From Helicoverpa zea (Eukaryota > Arthropoda > Insecta > Lepidoptera > Noctuidae): a stretch of 64,000 bases of DNA. Position 1 is the first letter of the stretch. Every line of letters begins with the position of its first letter. Below the pieces are notes generated by a model. It was not told the DNA's origin. It did not search any database and saw nothing but the letters and a program-made list of their open reading frames with translations. The translations under genes and the position numbers were made by a program. Location of the stretch: assembly GCF_022581195.2 (NCBI RefSeq), contig NC_061471.1:4464001-4528000 (forward strand). The letters are read 5' to 3'. Below, piece by piece: positions 21,576 through 33,192 of the stretch.

Positions 21576-24500
21576 TTATTGCACAGACCCACTCATCAAT
21601 AACTTTTCAATTCTAAAAGTATTTTTATGTATCAATATCTTGAGATCATTTATTTTATCATGCTTTTCTTCTATATCCCTGTCTATTTGTTTTAATTTAG
21701 TATGAAAAGGTGTCAGCGAATCTTCATTGAGGCTGAAAGAGATTTAAAGATCGTTAGTAACTAGGTACAATTTAGAGTTAAATTAAGGAAGATAATTTCT
21801 AAACTTAAAGCAATATAGAAATATTCTACATTATGAAGAAAACAGACAAATATTTGTTGTTTTATTATAAAATATTTTAAGTCTCCACATACTTATAAAC
21901 CACAATCTACATTCACATGGTCTGTATTTTGTAGGGGATTTTTAACCGACTTCCCAAAAAGGAGGAGGTTATCAATTCGGCCGGTATGTTTTTTTTTTTT
22001 TCTATGTATGTACATCGATTACTCCCAGGTTTATAGACCGATTTACGTGATTCTTTTTTTGTTCGACTCGGAATAGCTGCCAGTTGGTCCCATAGTCATC
22101 AGGTCAGGATCTGATGATGGAAACCCTGAGAAATCGAGGGCAACCTTCGAAAGTTGTAGGCATACATAGGGTAAAAACTTGACACTCAGGTGTACGCCTA
22201 AAAGCACTATTCAACTGTGAAGATTTGGAGCTGATCTGATGATGGAAACCAGAGAGGGTCGAGGGAACTCGACAACTGAATATGTAAACTACCTCGTGTT
22301 TGGGCTTAAATTATTTGTATTGACAAGACCTTTGCAACAGTGAAGGTTTGGAGCTGACCTGATGATGGAGACCAGAGAAAGTAAGTCGAGGGAACTCGAC
22401 AACTGAATATGTAAAATACCTCGTATTTGGACTTATATTCTTTGTATTGATGAGAACTTCTCACTTGTATGGATAGTGACAACTATTCGTATCACTGAAA
22501 AGCTTTAAATAAAAAACTTTTTTACAAAAAAATTAAACCGACTTCCCAAAACACTAACCGTCTTACCACAAAAACTTTTAAACGTCAGTTTATGCCTTGT
22601 CTAAAAAAATGTCAAATTATGACGTTGACATATGGTTCATTTTGCAGCCAAAATTTTATTAGACAAGTGTAAAACAGGGTTTAAAGTTTTTGTAGTAAGG
22701 CCATAAAAAGCAAAAAAAAAACTATTTTTAGGTGCATCGGCCTAGAAGTCGGTGGCAAAATTAACTTAGTAACATCCATTAGACACCGACTTGTAGGCCG
22801 ATGCACCTAAAAATAGTTTTTTTTTTTGCTTTTTAGTGTTTTGGGAAGTCGGTTTAATTTTTTTGTAAAAAAGTTTTTTTTGTAATAGGTTTATTTTCGT
22901 TTATCTTGCCCTTACACTAACCTGTGTCTGGATGCTCAAAATATACGACAGCATATACAGAATGCCGATTAATCACCTGAAGAAAATGACGATTTACCAC
23001 TTAACACACACACAAATTTATCGATAAATGACGCTACAAGAAGATACACTATGGCAGTCGTCAGCCATACCATCAGAATGATGGAAATTCCTTATAAATA
23101 TGCTCAAAGACAAGGTAGCTAAGCAGTTGTTACGAGTTTCCTAAACTGCACTTTATCTTCATTGTCATGTTTAATATGGATATCAAAACATATTTCGACA
23201 TAAAGATCTAGCCAACACAAATGAGATAAGCTCCAACACGTGGTAGTTGCTATATACGCAGGGCTGCCATCTCGAATTTCGTCAAACCCGGACAAACATA
23301 AAAAAAAACCCGGACATTTGGCATAAATCCCATTTTTTCCCCGAACGAGTACGATTTTTTTAAAACAATATAATACCTAATTTGTAATCCGTTTACTATT
23401 AACATATACTTAAATTAAATGAGGTGCTTCTTTCATGAAAAGTGTCCGGGTTTTCCCCGGACACTTCTTGAAACCCCGCCCGGACGGCCCCCGGACGGCC
23501 TCCAAACGAGGACAAATCCGGGGAAACCCGGACGGATGGCAGCCCTATATATACGTGATAGTTAACTATCACATAAATAAATAAATACCGATTTATTTAC
23601 TTATTTTGCCTATACTTAATTTATGTAGAGACTGTAATCAATAATTTGTAATGGCATAATACAATTGAGTTACTAATTACTTCTGAAGAAAGGACCATGC
23701 ATCAATTTTGTACCCATTTTTTAACATTGCTCAACAGTGATGAAATCTACGTCATATGAAAGATTGAGCTTTTGAAGAGCAATGCACGACATGGCTTTCG
23801 AGTTCTTGTATTAGATGAGACTGGCAGTAATTGGTTGGTAAGAACCAGGCCCGCCGCAAGCTGTTTGTTCGCCCGCGTGCAAAACTGATTATGCCACCCT
23901 ACGACTACATACGTTTTGACAAAAAATATATAAGGGGGGGGGAGCGGATCCAGGGGGTCCCCCCCCCCGCCAATTCATATCCATCTTACTTGTCCAACAG
24001 AAAAAAATATGTACGTGCACCGCTCTGATTGCAGAAAACCCACCTACTTTTGGATAAATAACTATTGCAATACATAACATACATTACACATAACTTTTTA
24101 TTTACTTGAAATGTTCAGAGTAACCTAAGCAGTCCTGGGTTAGCCCATAAGCAAACTAAGCAATTGCTTAGGGCATCAATGCAGTGCAATCATTACCCAA
24201 GTGGCCCCTATGTATTGAAAGATTGTGATTAACTTAAACTAACGCACTTAAATATCTATAACAATGTTTAAAGTCAGTAAAATATGTTATTTGGTGGGTT
24301 TCCCGTTGAAAACTTATAAGGCACATGTCATATGTAAGGAAGCGCGAGCGGAGCGAGCGCGAAAATTTTTTAGTCTAAGGACACAAAACAAATAAAAATC
24401 ACTGTAAATTAACAAAGCAAAGTCAAAAAGTAAGATATGCACAGAAGTGAAGTGCAAAAGCCGCGAGCGAAGCGAGCGCGATTTTTTCCTTAGTGTTTTC

Positions 24501-27500
24501 ATGAAGTAAACATATTATCATAAAAAGCCATAATGGACGTGCGCGAAAAATGTTTTTTCGGAATTGAATGCCTCAACAATTAAACAAAGACAAAATGCGA
24601 CATCTGACATGGAGCCGCGAGCGCAGCGAGCGCGAATTTTTTTGGGGATGCAAAGGGTGAAACAGTCAAAATTGATAGGAGACGACCAAAGCTAGGGCGG
24701 CTTTTTCTGAAATTTTATTGGTTTAATTTTGCCGCCCCCTAAATAGCATTTGCCCCACGCTACGCCACTGGTTGATCTTAAATCGTTTTTAAGAATCTTT
24801 AATTTTGAAAATGTCCTTTCAACAGATGTACCTAACTGAAACCGGCAGTCTAAGTAATATTCTTAGCGCTATTGCTGAGTTCGGAAATATTGAAATCAAA
24901 TCATTAGTAAAAAGATATTGTATTTTTTAAATATTACGTGATAACTCGCTAGATTTGCCGCCCCCTAGGACGTGCTGCCCGCGTGCTGTGCACGCGCTGC
25001 ACGCCCGCTTACGGCGGGCCTGGTAAGAACTAAATTATAACATTGTATAATAGGTGTACTAACGTTTTTTGTTTTAGCATTTCTTTGGTGACATCTTCAT
25101 AAATTTTGGACCATTGATGAAGTTCTTGACGCATGACTTCCACATCTTCTTGGACATGGTCCAGCAGCTTCCCCAAAGGATTAGCAACACGAGACAGAGC
25201 TTGAATATTAAACCGAAGTTGCTCGATTTCTTGATTTACTGCTTCTCTAGCTTTTTGAGCCCCAAACTGCCATTCCTGCGCAAAAATTAAGGAATACCTA
25301 CAGGTGTGTATTTTTCAAATCAACGAAAGACACCCAGTAAAGAAACATTGAAAGGAAAAAAATACAAATGAAATATTTTCTGGTTGCACATTTGGTTTTT
25401 TGGGAAAAAAAGTGCACCAAGGTTCTTGCTTAGGCACTACCCTTAAAATCAAAAACTAGCGCATGGATTTACATGCGGTTTTAGTAATACAAATGATTCA
25501 TGTTTGTAATTAAGGTCACATTTGGTTTTTTGGGAAAAAAAGTGCACCAAGGTTCTTGCTTAGGCACTACCCTTAAAATCAAAAACTAGCGCATGGATTT
25601 ACATGCGGTTTTAGTAATACAAATGATTCATGTTTGTAATTAAGGTTTATACGCCTAAATACTCTGGGTGGGCTGCTGGTGATTGGCGATTGCGCCAGTA
25701 AGAGGTTTATAAGTGACTAGCCATTTTCCCGCGGCTTCACCCGCATTCCGTGCGAACTACTGTCCGTACCATGAAAATATTGTAATGTAAGTACCTAAGT
25801 ACTCGCAGATAATATAGTTTTTTAATGGCAAAAGAATAGGCGTGCTGACTGTAAAAAAGTAATTAGTCCGTCTTTTGGATAACCCTAAAACAATGTACAC
25901 GTATTTTTAATTTTCTCTCACAAATAAGTAAAAAAGTCGTGGTGGCCTAGTGGGTAAAGAACCAACCTCTCAAGTACGAGGGCGCGGGTTCGATCCCAGG
26001 TCAGGCAAGTACCAATGCAACTTTTCTAAGTTTGTATGTACTTTCTAAGTATATCTTAGACACCACTGACTGTGTTTCGGATGGCACGTTAAACTGTAGG
26101 TCCCGGCTGTCATTGAACAACCTTGGCAGTCGTTACGGGTAGTCAGAAGCCAGTAAGTCTGACACCAGTCTAACCAAGGGGTATCGGGTTGCCCGGGTAA
26201 CTGGGTTGAGGAGGTCAGGCAGGGCAGTCGCTTCTTGTAAAGCACTGGTACTCAGCTGAATCCGGTTAGACTGGAAGCCGACCCCAACATGATTGGGAAA
26301 AAGGCTCGGAGGATGATGAAATAAGTAACAACGAAGATAACACGATTAAATTTTGAGTTACGTCACGTCTGAGTACAATTTTAGCACAGACGTGACGTCA
26401 CTAGCCTCTCAATCTTTGTTGCGTTATGTCTTTTAAATATATTTTTTTTGTTAAAGTGAAAAATATGTGTCTAGTACTTTCGTCCAATCTAAAATGCGGA
26501 CTAATTAAAATCACTATTTTTTAACCCTGTCATAATGCCTAATAAGCTTTTATCCATTACAAACAAAGTTTTCCTCTTTATAATATTAGTACCTATAGAA
26601 AAGTGAGTCGTGTTACGATCGTACCGTTTGGTCAAGTTGTTCTGCAGGCGCGTCAAGGTACTTAGCAAAAACGTCTTTCCGTTATATTCAAGCCAACCGG
26701 CGAGCCCGCTAAGAGTGAACAAAACAACAAGTCTCGGGTGTGCCCTTTGCAATGCCCTTTACAATTGTATTTTACCTACTACGAAAATAAGACATACGAT
26801 TTCTGTTTTTCCGGTCATTTGTGACAGTTCCTTCTGAGAATCTAAAATTTGTTGAACTAAATGCCCATGTTCGTTTGATGATAGGTGCAAATCTTGCTGA
26901 TCTTGTGGAGCTGAGAAAGCCTCTTGTTGGTCTAATATTAATAGACTCGTTTCCTCCTCCTGCGATGAAATAGGTATTAATATTATTAAAATGCAACATA
27001 AATGAACCACAAATAACAATAAAATTAGTGAAAGAACCCACGAACCTCTTCATTCTGGGTATTTTCTATAATGATGTTAACTTTCCCCAAAAGTAAATTA
27101 TCTGAATCTTTTATGACGTTGTCCAGTTTTTCCCTCATCCGCGGAGCTCCGGGTCTTGAAGATGATGGTCTGACACTTGGAGGTCGGAGACTATGAGAAT
27201 TACTGGTAGTGGTAATCGGAACTTTCACAATATCTTTTTCAATATCTGTTTTTTCGTTTGCGGAATCATTACGAAAAACTTGGGTGTGCATTTGTAAGTT
27301 GTCTTGATTATTTGCAGCGGAATCAAATGTTTTCATATTTTCGTTAGACTGGTTAGTTTGATTTTGTTCATCATTATTATCAGTCAATATTTTTTCATCG
27401 CTAGCATTTATTAAAAGCGAGTTCAATTGATCTTTATTATTTTTATCGATTTCATTTAAATCATTTGAAGATGACGATGAATTTAAATCGTTTTCAGCTA

Positions 27501-29737
27501 TTGTGTAAGAGCTATTTAATTTTCCTTCGTCACTCTGCTCTATTCTAGGAGATACAATTTCATTTTCCACATTATTTTTATCTTCTCGGTTGTCTTCTAT
27601 AGCTGTATTGGAGTCCAGGACTTGAGATTTTTGTTCTGGATCAAGCTCCTCATATTTTTCAGTAGAATTCGACGAAATGATTTTCTTTTGTGATTTCGTG
27701 TTATCCTCTTTCGGTAATTCTTTCTTTTCTTTATCTTTCCCGGTTTTTGTGTTGATAGTTTTTGGTTGTTGAGGTTTTTTGGTGATCTGAGGTTCAGTTT
27801 TAACAGATGCATTTTCTTTTCTTTTCGATTTAACATCATTAGCTTTTTCTTTATCTTGCTTGTTTGTTGATCGTGTAACATCATTTTTTTGACTCCCCAA
27901 TTTTTCGGTACTTCGTGACGTTAACTTTCTAGCATCGATGGCTTTTTTTGTTGATTTATTCGACTCTTTGCTCTTAGGTTCTGATATTTGATTAGGTTTT
28001 GTACTTTCTTTATATTTTTTTACAGCATCCCCTGATGTTAATTGTTTATCCAGAGCTTGAGCCAAACACTGGAGTAGTTCATTTGTTTTTTCTGGCTCTT
28101 GTCCTGCAACTATTTTTGATGGCTTTGCAGATAATGATTTGCCTGTGGTCGTACCTGCGAGGAAGGCTTAAAGAATTAGTTGCTTACCTACTAAACGTCC
28201 TGCCTGTAGGTACACGTAGTAAGATCAGTTTAGTTAAAAACTGGTACTTCGGTAAATAAAAGATAGTAGCTAGGTACATAGTTTAGAGAAAACTTTTTCC
28301 AAGACAGGTAAATTATTTGCCAAAACAATATTTTTTGGTAACTACTTATGGAAAGAAAATTGAAATAACTTACTCAAAACAAATATAACTTTGCTGAGAA
28401 ATGATATTTTACTTTCCCGATCTTTTACATTTTCAGAATTCAATTCATTTTCTTCAAACAAATTTTCAAAAAATCCCGTTGTCTTTAAAACCTGGAATTT
28501 AAAACTTTTCAACCTTAGTATCCACACAGGTATTACTAGCTAAGCGAAAGTAGATTTGTCTGTCTGTCGAACTTTCACGTCAAAATTACTGAACTGGGTT
28601 CCTACACTGATAGTTTATTATAGCCTGAGAATTAAAGGACATAGATACCTAGACTTTTAATCCAGGTGCAGGAAGTAGTTCCCTCGAAACGTATTGCGAA
28701 ATTTAATTAAACGAATTGCTGGGGACGGATAATCTAATCTTTCAAAGAGACACAGGTTGTGTGTGAGTAGGGCTGCCATCTCGAATTTCGCCAAACCCGG
28801 ACAAATATTAAAAAAACCCGGACATTTGGCGTAAATCGCACAATCGAGCAAGTACGATTTTTTTAAACAAAGTAATACCTAATTTTTAATCCATTTACTA
28901 TTAACAAATACTTAAATTCAATGAGGTGCTTCCTTACATGAAAAGGGTTTTCTCCTGACACTTCTTGAAACCCCGCCCGGACGGCCTCCAAACGAGGACA
29001 AATCCGGGGAAACCCGGACGGATGGCAGCCCTATGTGTGAGGATGGATGTTGAGACATATAATACCTAGGTAGGTTCCTATGTTTGTTACCCTTTCACTC
29101 AAGAAGGACATGGAAGGTAATATGGACTGAACCTTTTTTTCAAGAAGTTTGGAATAATGTATTAGTTCCATAATTATTTTTGGCCTTTAAAGTAAAGTGA
29201 AGTAATCTTTATTGTGTAGAACGAAAGAGCCATGTAAGTACTAGTTTGTCAACCGCAATTGTTATAGATTATTACTGTCACAAGATGGCGCTGCCACGTT
29301 TGCTAAACGATCGACACAATAAAGGACAAGACAAAGTGCTTAATTAGGTCAAATAAACTACAGAGCAACTAGACACATGGAAAGGCCCTACGACAAAATA
29401 CAACAAAAAAAAAAATACAAAAATGTTTTATTTCTGTGTATACGTTCAGCTGCCAAATAACTTTTCAAATTGCAAACATGGGTGTAGCTAGGTGGTTATA
29501 GTGAATACCAGCGAGACAGGCGGTCCCTCTTTAGCTTTGAAATGCTAATAGTCTCCAGTGAGATAAAGATACGTTCCTGGTAGGTAGATATTACAAACTT
29601 ACCGTCGTAATAATGTCGTGCAAAAATCTGAAAGGTGGCTTCTTCAGTAACTTTTCACTCAACGGTGGACGTTTAACATACTTGCCTAACGATAACTGAG
29701 TTGATTTTATAACATTTGGATCAAGTTCTTTTTCCAT
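21576..29737 (-). CDS. IFT54: Intraflagellar transport protein 54 (TRAF3-interacting protein 1 family)
   Basis: Six exons join in frame on the minus strand: 29603-29737, 28374-28491, 27046-28154, 26798-26959, 25064-25275 and 21576-21732, giving 630 residues. The N terminus (LGKYVKRPPLSEKLLKKPPF, then FLHDIITT) and exon 2-3 (SENVKDRESKISFLSKVI, KPSKIVAGQEPEKTNELL) are the calponin-homology-like tubulin-binding domain of IFT54. A long Lys/Glu/Ser/Asn-rich low-complexity region fills exon 3 up to the conserved RPSSSRPGAPRMRE and NIIIEN. Exons 5-6 encode the C-terminal coiled coil (SRVANPLGKLLDHVQEDVEV) that binds IFT20 in the IFT-B complex. Role: cargo transport in cilia of sensory neurons and sperm flagella. 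A consensus RFX X-box lies 167 bp upstream of the start. AATAAA on the minus strand falls near 21545. The last intron (25063 to 21733) holds several transposon insertions. Confidence 0.95.
21943..22500. repeat. 'AACCGACTTCCCAAAAAGGAGG' dispersed repeat
   Basis: Begins TAACCGACTTCCCAAAAAGG and contains at least three internal copies of GATCTGATGATGGAAACC / GACCTGATGATGGAGACC followed by TCGAGGGAACTCGACAACTG, so the body has an imperfect internal tandem structure of roughly 110-120 bp. A related copy lies at 38275. No coding capacity seen. Confidence 0.6.
22511..22880. repeat. Inverted-repeat element carrying a nested insertion
   Basis: The left arm (about 22511-22556 continuing at 22704-22755) and right arm (about 22785-22880) are reverse complements: AATTAAACCGACTTCCCAAA on the left mirrors TTTGGGAAGTCGGTTTAATT on the right, and GCACCTAAAAATAG mirrors CTATTTTTAGGTGC. 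The left arm is split by the MITE at 22557-22703, while the right arm is uninterrupted. Confidence 0.8.
22557..22703. mobile_element. 147-bp MITE nested in an inverted repeat, TA target duplication
   Basis: Ends ACCGTCTTACCACAAAAAC and (mirrored) TGGCCTTACTACAAAAAC form the terminal repeats. The insertion is flanked by TA (22555-22556 and 22704-22705). The uninterrupted partner arm reads, in mirror, ACACTAAAAAGC where the split arm reads ACACTA...TAAAAAGC, so the empty site and the duplicated TA are both visible. This fits a Tc1/mariner-type MITE. Confidence 0.8.
23259..23547. mobile_element. hAT-type MITE, copy 1 (CAGGGCTGCCATC), 8-bp duplication
   Basis: The 289-bp element begins CAGGGCTGCCATC and ends GATGGCAGCCCTA and is flanked by perfect 8-bp duplications TATATACG (23251-23258 and 23548-23555), the hallmark of hAT elements. 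The interior is rich in AAACCCGGAC repeats. It sits in the last intron of IFT54. Confidence 0.9.
23846..25022. mobile_element. hAT-type non-autonomous element, 1177 bp, 8-bp duplication
   Basis: Ends CAGGCCCGCCGCAAG and CTTACGGCGGGCCTG are inverted repeats with one mismatch, flanked by perfect 8-bp duplications GTAAGAAC (23838-23845 and 25023-25030). The interior carries three copies of a GCGAGCGNAGCGAGCGCG near-palindrome (about 24342, 24461, 24614) and GCCGCCCCCTA segments. No transposase frame is present. The right end lies only about 40 bp from the exon 5 donor of IFT54 (25063), inside the intron. Confidence 0.85.
25387..25646. repeat. Perfect 130-bp tandem duplication
   Basis: The unit starting CACATTTGGTTTTTTGGG and ending GTTTGTAATTAAGGT occurs twice head-to-tail (25387-25516 and 25517-25646) with no difference seen between the copies. 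It lies in IFT54 intron 4. Identity implies a recent duplication or an assembly artefact. Confidence 0.85.
25936..26321 (+). repeat. tRNA-derived SINE
   Basis: The head GTGGCCTAGTGGGTAAAG resembles a Pol III box A and GGGTTCGATCCC (25986-25997) is a good box B, about 45 bp apart. It is followed by a body with GTAGGTCCCGGCTGTCATTG, CTGGGTTGAGGAGGTCAGGC and GGTTAGACTGGAAGCCGACC, which recurs without the head at 43373-43557. It lies in IFT54 intron 4 on the strand opposite to the gene. Confidence 0.8.
28768..29033. mobile_element. hAT-type MITE, copy 2, 8-bp duplication
   Basis: Same family as 23259-23547. It begins TAGGGCTGCCATC, ends GATGGCAGCCCTA, and is flanked by perfect TGTGTGAG duplications (28760-28767 and 29034-29041). 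It sits in IFT54 intron 1, so both copies of this family in the window lie in the same gene. Confidence 0.9.
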
Positions 29738-29903
29738 ATCTCATACTATCAAATGTCTTCGTTATGCCGTATCAAGTTTTATTTTAATACTGCAAATCAA
29801 ATCAATAATTATTCGAAACTGGCACTATAAAATACATTGCATCACATTTTCTGCGTCGAGCACGTTGTCATGATGATTATGATTATTTTGTTTGTACACA
29901 CAG

Positions 29904-29917
29904 GTTACCATAGCAAC
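29904..29917. promoter_or_regulatory. RFX X-box upstream of IFT54
   Basis: GTTACCATAGCAAC is a full match to the RFX transcription-factor consensus (GTNRCC, 0-3 nt, RGYAAC), made of two inverted half sites around AT. It lies 167 bp upstream of the IFT54 start codon (minus strand). RFX proteins control ciliary genes in nematodes, flies and vertebrates, so position and gene identity agree. Binding itself is inferred. Confidence 0.8.
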
Positions 29918-30082
29918 AGAACAGATAAATAAACTGTTGTTACGATCGCGAACATACAATAACAGGTAAGTAATATGTACTAGATCGATCTCAGTCAGTA
30001 CTGATAGATACTACACAAAAAATCATATATTGTTTAGGTGTAAATAGCTAATAAATTAATTACCATTAAAAATACCTATTTT

Positions 30083-30637
30083 TAGGGTTCCGTAGCCAAA
30101 ATGGCAAAAACGGAACCCTTATAGTTTCGTCATGTCCGTCTGTCCGTCTGTCCGTCTGTCACAGCCGATTTACTCGGAAACTATAAGTACTACAGTGATG
30201 AAATTTGATGGGAATATGTGTTGTATGAACCGCTACAAAAATATGACACTAAATAGTAAAAAAAAGAATTGGGGGTGGGGCCCCCCATACATGTAACTGA
30301 GGGATGAAATTTTTTTTTTCGATGTACATACCCGTGTGGGGTATCAATGGAAAGGTCTTTTAAAATGATATAAAGTTTTCTAAAAAACATTTTTCTTAAA
30401 GTGAACGGTTTTTGAGATATCAGCTCTCAAAGTCGTAAAAAGTATGTCCCCCCCCCTCTATTTTTATAACTACGGGGTATAAAATTCTAAAAAAAATAGA
30501 GGTGATGCATGCTAATTAACTCTTTCAACGATTTTTGGTTTGATCAAAGTATCTCTTATAGTTTTTGAGATAGGTTGATTTAACTGTAATTTACGGAACC
30601 CTTCGTGCACGAGTCCGACTCGCACTTGGCCGGTTTT
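30083..30637. repeat. 'GGGTTCCGTAGCC...GGAACCC' dispersed repeat
   Basis: It starts TTTTAGGGTTCCGTAGCCAA and ends TACGGAACCCTTCGTG, then CGAGTCCGACTCGCACTTGG. A TCCGTCTG tetrad near 30136 and poly-purine tracts fill the middle. Fragments of the family are at 13078 and 41678-41722. It is a very common lepidopteran repeat; no coding frame is seen. Confidence 0.7.
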
Positions 30638-30639
30638 AT

Positions 30640-32100
30640 TTTATTAAGATTAACAAAAGAGCGATGCTTAGTTAATTCAATCATAATGCGGAAAAATACT
30701 TTGTTATATAACCTTATTTATTATTTTATTTCTTTATTTCAGGCAACTAGGGCCCATAAAAATACAAATACACATATTTCATACATAAAAATACTTACAA
30801 ACCAATACATACAATTATCCATATATACAATACTATACATCTATAAAAAACTTAAACATATTATAAATACATAACAAATATTCTTAAAACTAATGCACAC
30901 GATGTGTGTTGGCGTCGTGTATCGCTGACTGGTGTCACGTGACCACGAATCCGGCGGTTACACACCACCTTTCGGCCAGAAAAGTTCCCTGAGGACCTTC
31001 TAGTTCTAGAGACCTTGTGTCGGAACAAGCACCACGAAAGAGTTAAAATTTGTGTTGTGACGCGGTTCCAACCTCTCCACCCTCAAGGTCCAGCTGGTTT
31101 TAACGCGCAAATATTCCACGATCTCCTCAACATTCGTGGAATGGTTATACAAAAGGTTTGAATTCCATGTCCAGGAATTAACGACTGTAATCTTCACCAA
31201 TCGGAGCGTTACGTGTTACGGTACACACCGTACAAAACCCAAAGCACAAGATTTTTGGGGGTAGTTGGGTAGTTCCTGTGAAACACCGAGTCCAAACTAA
31301 CAAAATTAACCAAAAGATATAATCCTGATGTCCTGTAATTATTATAAGGTACGCGAATGGGAGGTTTTCTTATTTCGACGCTTTATGCTTGAAAATTAAG
31401 ACGTTGATACATCGTATCGTTAATAAGATATGAGGCTCCGTTCCTTGTGTTCACGTACCAAGATCAGCGCCATCTAGGCATCAGCTAGCAAAAGAATGAA
31501 AAAGAAAATCCCTCATTGCAAGTGCCTACGCCTAACCGCCTAACGGTATAATGTATAATCCTTTTCTTCTAGTCTCAATCCATCCAGCCACCGCTCACTG
31601 CGGCAAGATCGTGCCGATTCGCGCCCACGAGTAAAATAACATTATGAAAAGTCGTAGCCGAGACGTAAGGTCTCTTAGCGATAAGACTGCGCATTTTGTC
31701 ACCCACTTATATACTTATGAATTTAATGAGTTATACTCAAAAATGTACAATAAAGCACCTTATCTGTAACATGCATTTATTACCAATAAACGATTTCCAT
31801 TTTTTACTAAGCATAATTTTATTATCTATGATGACAGAATTGTGCACCAAATCTATGATGTATAAAAGTTATTATTTGCAAAAGTGGAATGAATATAAAT
31901 AAATAACTATAAGTAAACCTTAGAATTATAATCTAAGAAGTAAACGGTGCGAAATTAAATAAAAAGAACAATTTATGATATTCGTCTGCATAGATGTAAT
32001 ATACTAAAACAAGATTGCGCTCTCTCAAAATATATATTTACGAAAATGAACTCTATTCCAACGCAATAAGGTACTAAATTGGTTGCATAATATACAGAGG
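30640..32100. other. Intergenic interval, mostly unassigned
   Basis: Contains an AT-rich run of 'atacat/aatac' words at 30750-30875 followed by the fragment described at 31006. A GC-richer stretch at about 31560-31690 was inspected without finding a gene. Confidence 0.35.
31006..31200 (-). pseudogene. Possible retroelement ORF1-like fragment
   Basis: A 64-codon minus-strand frame contains NVEEIVEYLRVKTSW and NTNFNSFVVLVPTQ, which resembles the C-terminal domain found in gag-like ORF1 proteins of insect non-LTR elements and in lepidopteran proteins derived from them. It is short, has no start context or splice sites of its own, and lies in repeat-rich sequence. Family assignment is tentative. 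Confidence 0.35.
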
Positions 32101-32105
32101 CAAAT

Positions 32106-32907
32106 CCGAGCCGAGAGGGATAGTTAGAACGGAGGCCGTTTGTCTCTTTCTAACACCTTGCCAGCATAAAAAAATGTTGTGATCAACAGTTTGATTTTCC
32201 CAAAAAAACAATTGAATCACTTATATTTTTATCTTATTTTAATAATTGTAAGTCAACAAATTAATAACAATCGCATTAATTTAGTCGTATTAATTCTTAA
32301 AACATAAACAACATAAATTTTTATTTAGCTTTTTTTTATTTTCTAACGGTAACCCTGAACATTCTTGGCGCGTAATCAGCATTTATAATGTTGTTTATAT
32401 TTTTTTGTATTAAATCAATTTAAACTATTAAAATGGTGAAAAAGTGTTGCTTTTATACTTGTGAAAGTGAATCCTATGGTGGTTGTAATATATCGTTCCA
32501 CGGGTAAGCTAATAATAACATTTTCGGAAATCAAACAACTAGGGTGCCCATGAATTCTTGTAATGAGTCAAAATATGGGTGATGGATTTTAAAACTGTTG
32601 TACTATTGTTATAGCTTCCCAAAAAATGAAGAAAGGTGACATAAACGGCTCAGCAGTCTATATGTGAAGCAAAAATACAAAAAAAACAGTCTGCACTTCG
32701 AATCTTCCTGTTTTTATTACTGCTAATTCCCACTAATTATTAAAAGGCTATATTAGTATTTTAAGGTCACAAACTGCGTAAGTTAAAACTTCAATACCAA
32801 TCTGTGTTTCATAATCTTAGCAAACTCGGATAAGTCTCACATAGCTTAATCTCATAGTTACCCTGCTACTGAGACGGCCTCCGTACTAACTGTTTCACTC
32901 GGCTCGT
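32106..32907. repeat. Inverted repeat pair around the THAP-like fragment
   Basis: CGAGCCGAG...AGTTAG.ACGGAGGCCGT at about 32108-32141 and its reverse complement at about 32873-32907 match at roughly 27 of 33 positions. They bracket an 0.8 kb segment with the THAP-like frame at 32433. No target duplication was identified. Confidence 0.5.
32433..32690 (+). pseudogene. THAP-domain-like fragment, broken
   Basis: Exon-like 32433-32503 begins MVKKCCFYTCESESYGG and ends SFHG at donor GG|GTAAGC; an acceptor at 32614 continues FPKNEER and then a TGA stop. The C..C spacing, the 'FHGFPKNEER' order and the start Met directly before the first Cys fit the first half of a THAP zinc finger (C2CH), found in P-element transposases and in chromatin proteins. 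A Trp is expected just where the stop occurs. The rest of the domain is not recovered in frame, so I call it a degraded THAP gene or element. Confidence 0.5.
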
Positions 32908-33192
32908 TTTTTAGTTAAAGGTACGCAGTCCTGTTTACTATATTATGTCTATGTTCGTCTGTGACATGTGACATGAGACTCGACCTATAGTTATATGTCA
33001 ATGACTCGACCACATATGGATATTTATTATCTGTGTTAACCAATACGTGGCGATGATAGAAATTGTTCCGAGCGCCTGAGTGAAAAGAATATCAAACTCT
33101 TTTTATGTGAACATATTGCACTTCATTTGGGTAGGAAAATAAGTAAACAATGAGAGTGTGAGAGTTATTTATTAAATAAAACATACAAAAGG

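Noticed and set aside
24314..24502. 62-codon minus frame with RSLRSRLL and RARSARA
   Set aside because: Created by the GCGAGCG palindromes of the hAT-type element; not a gene.
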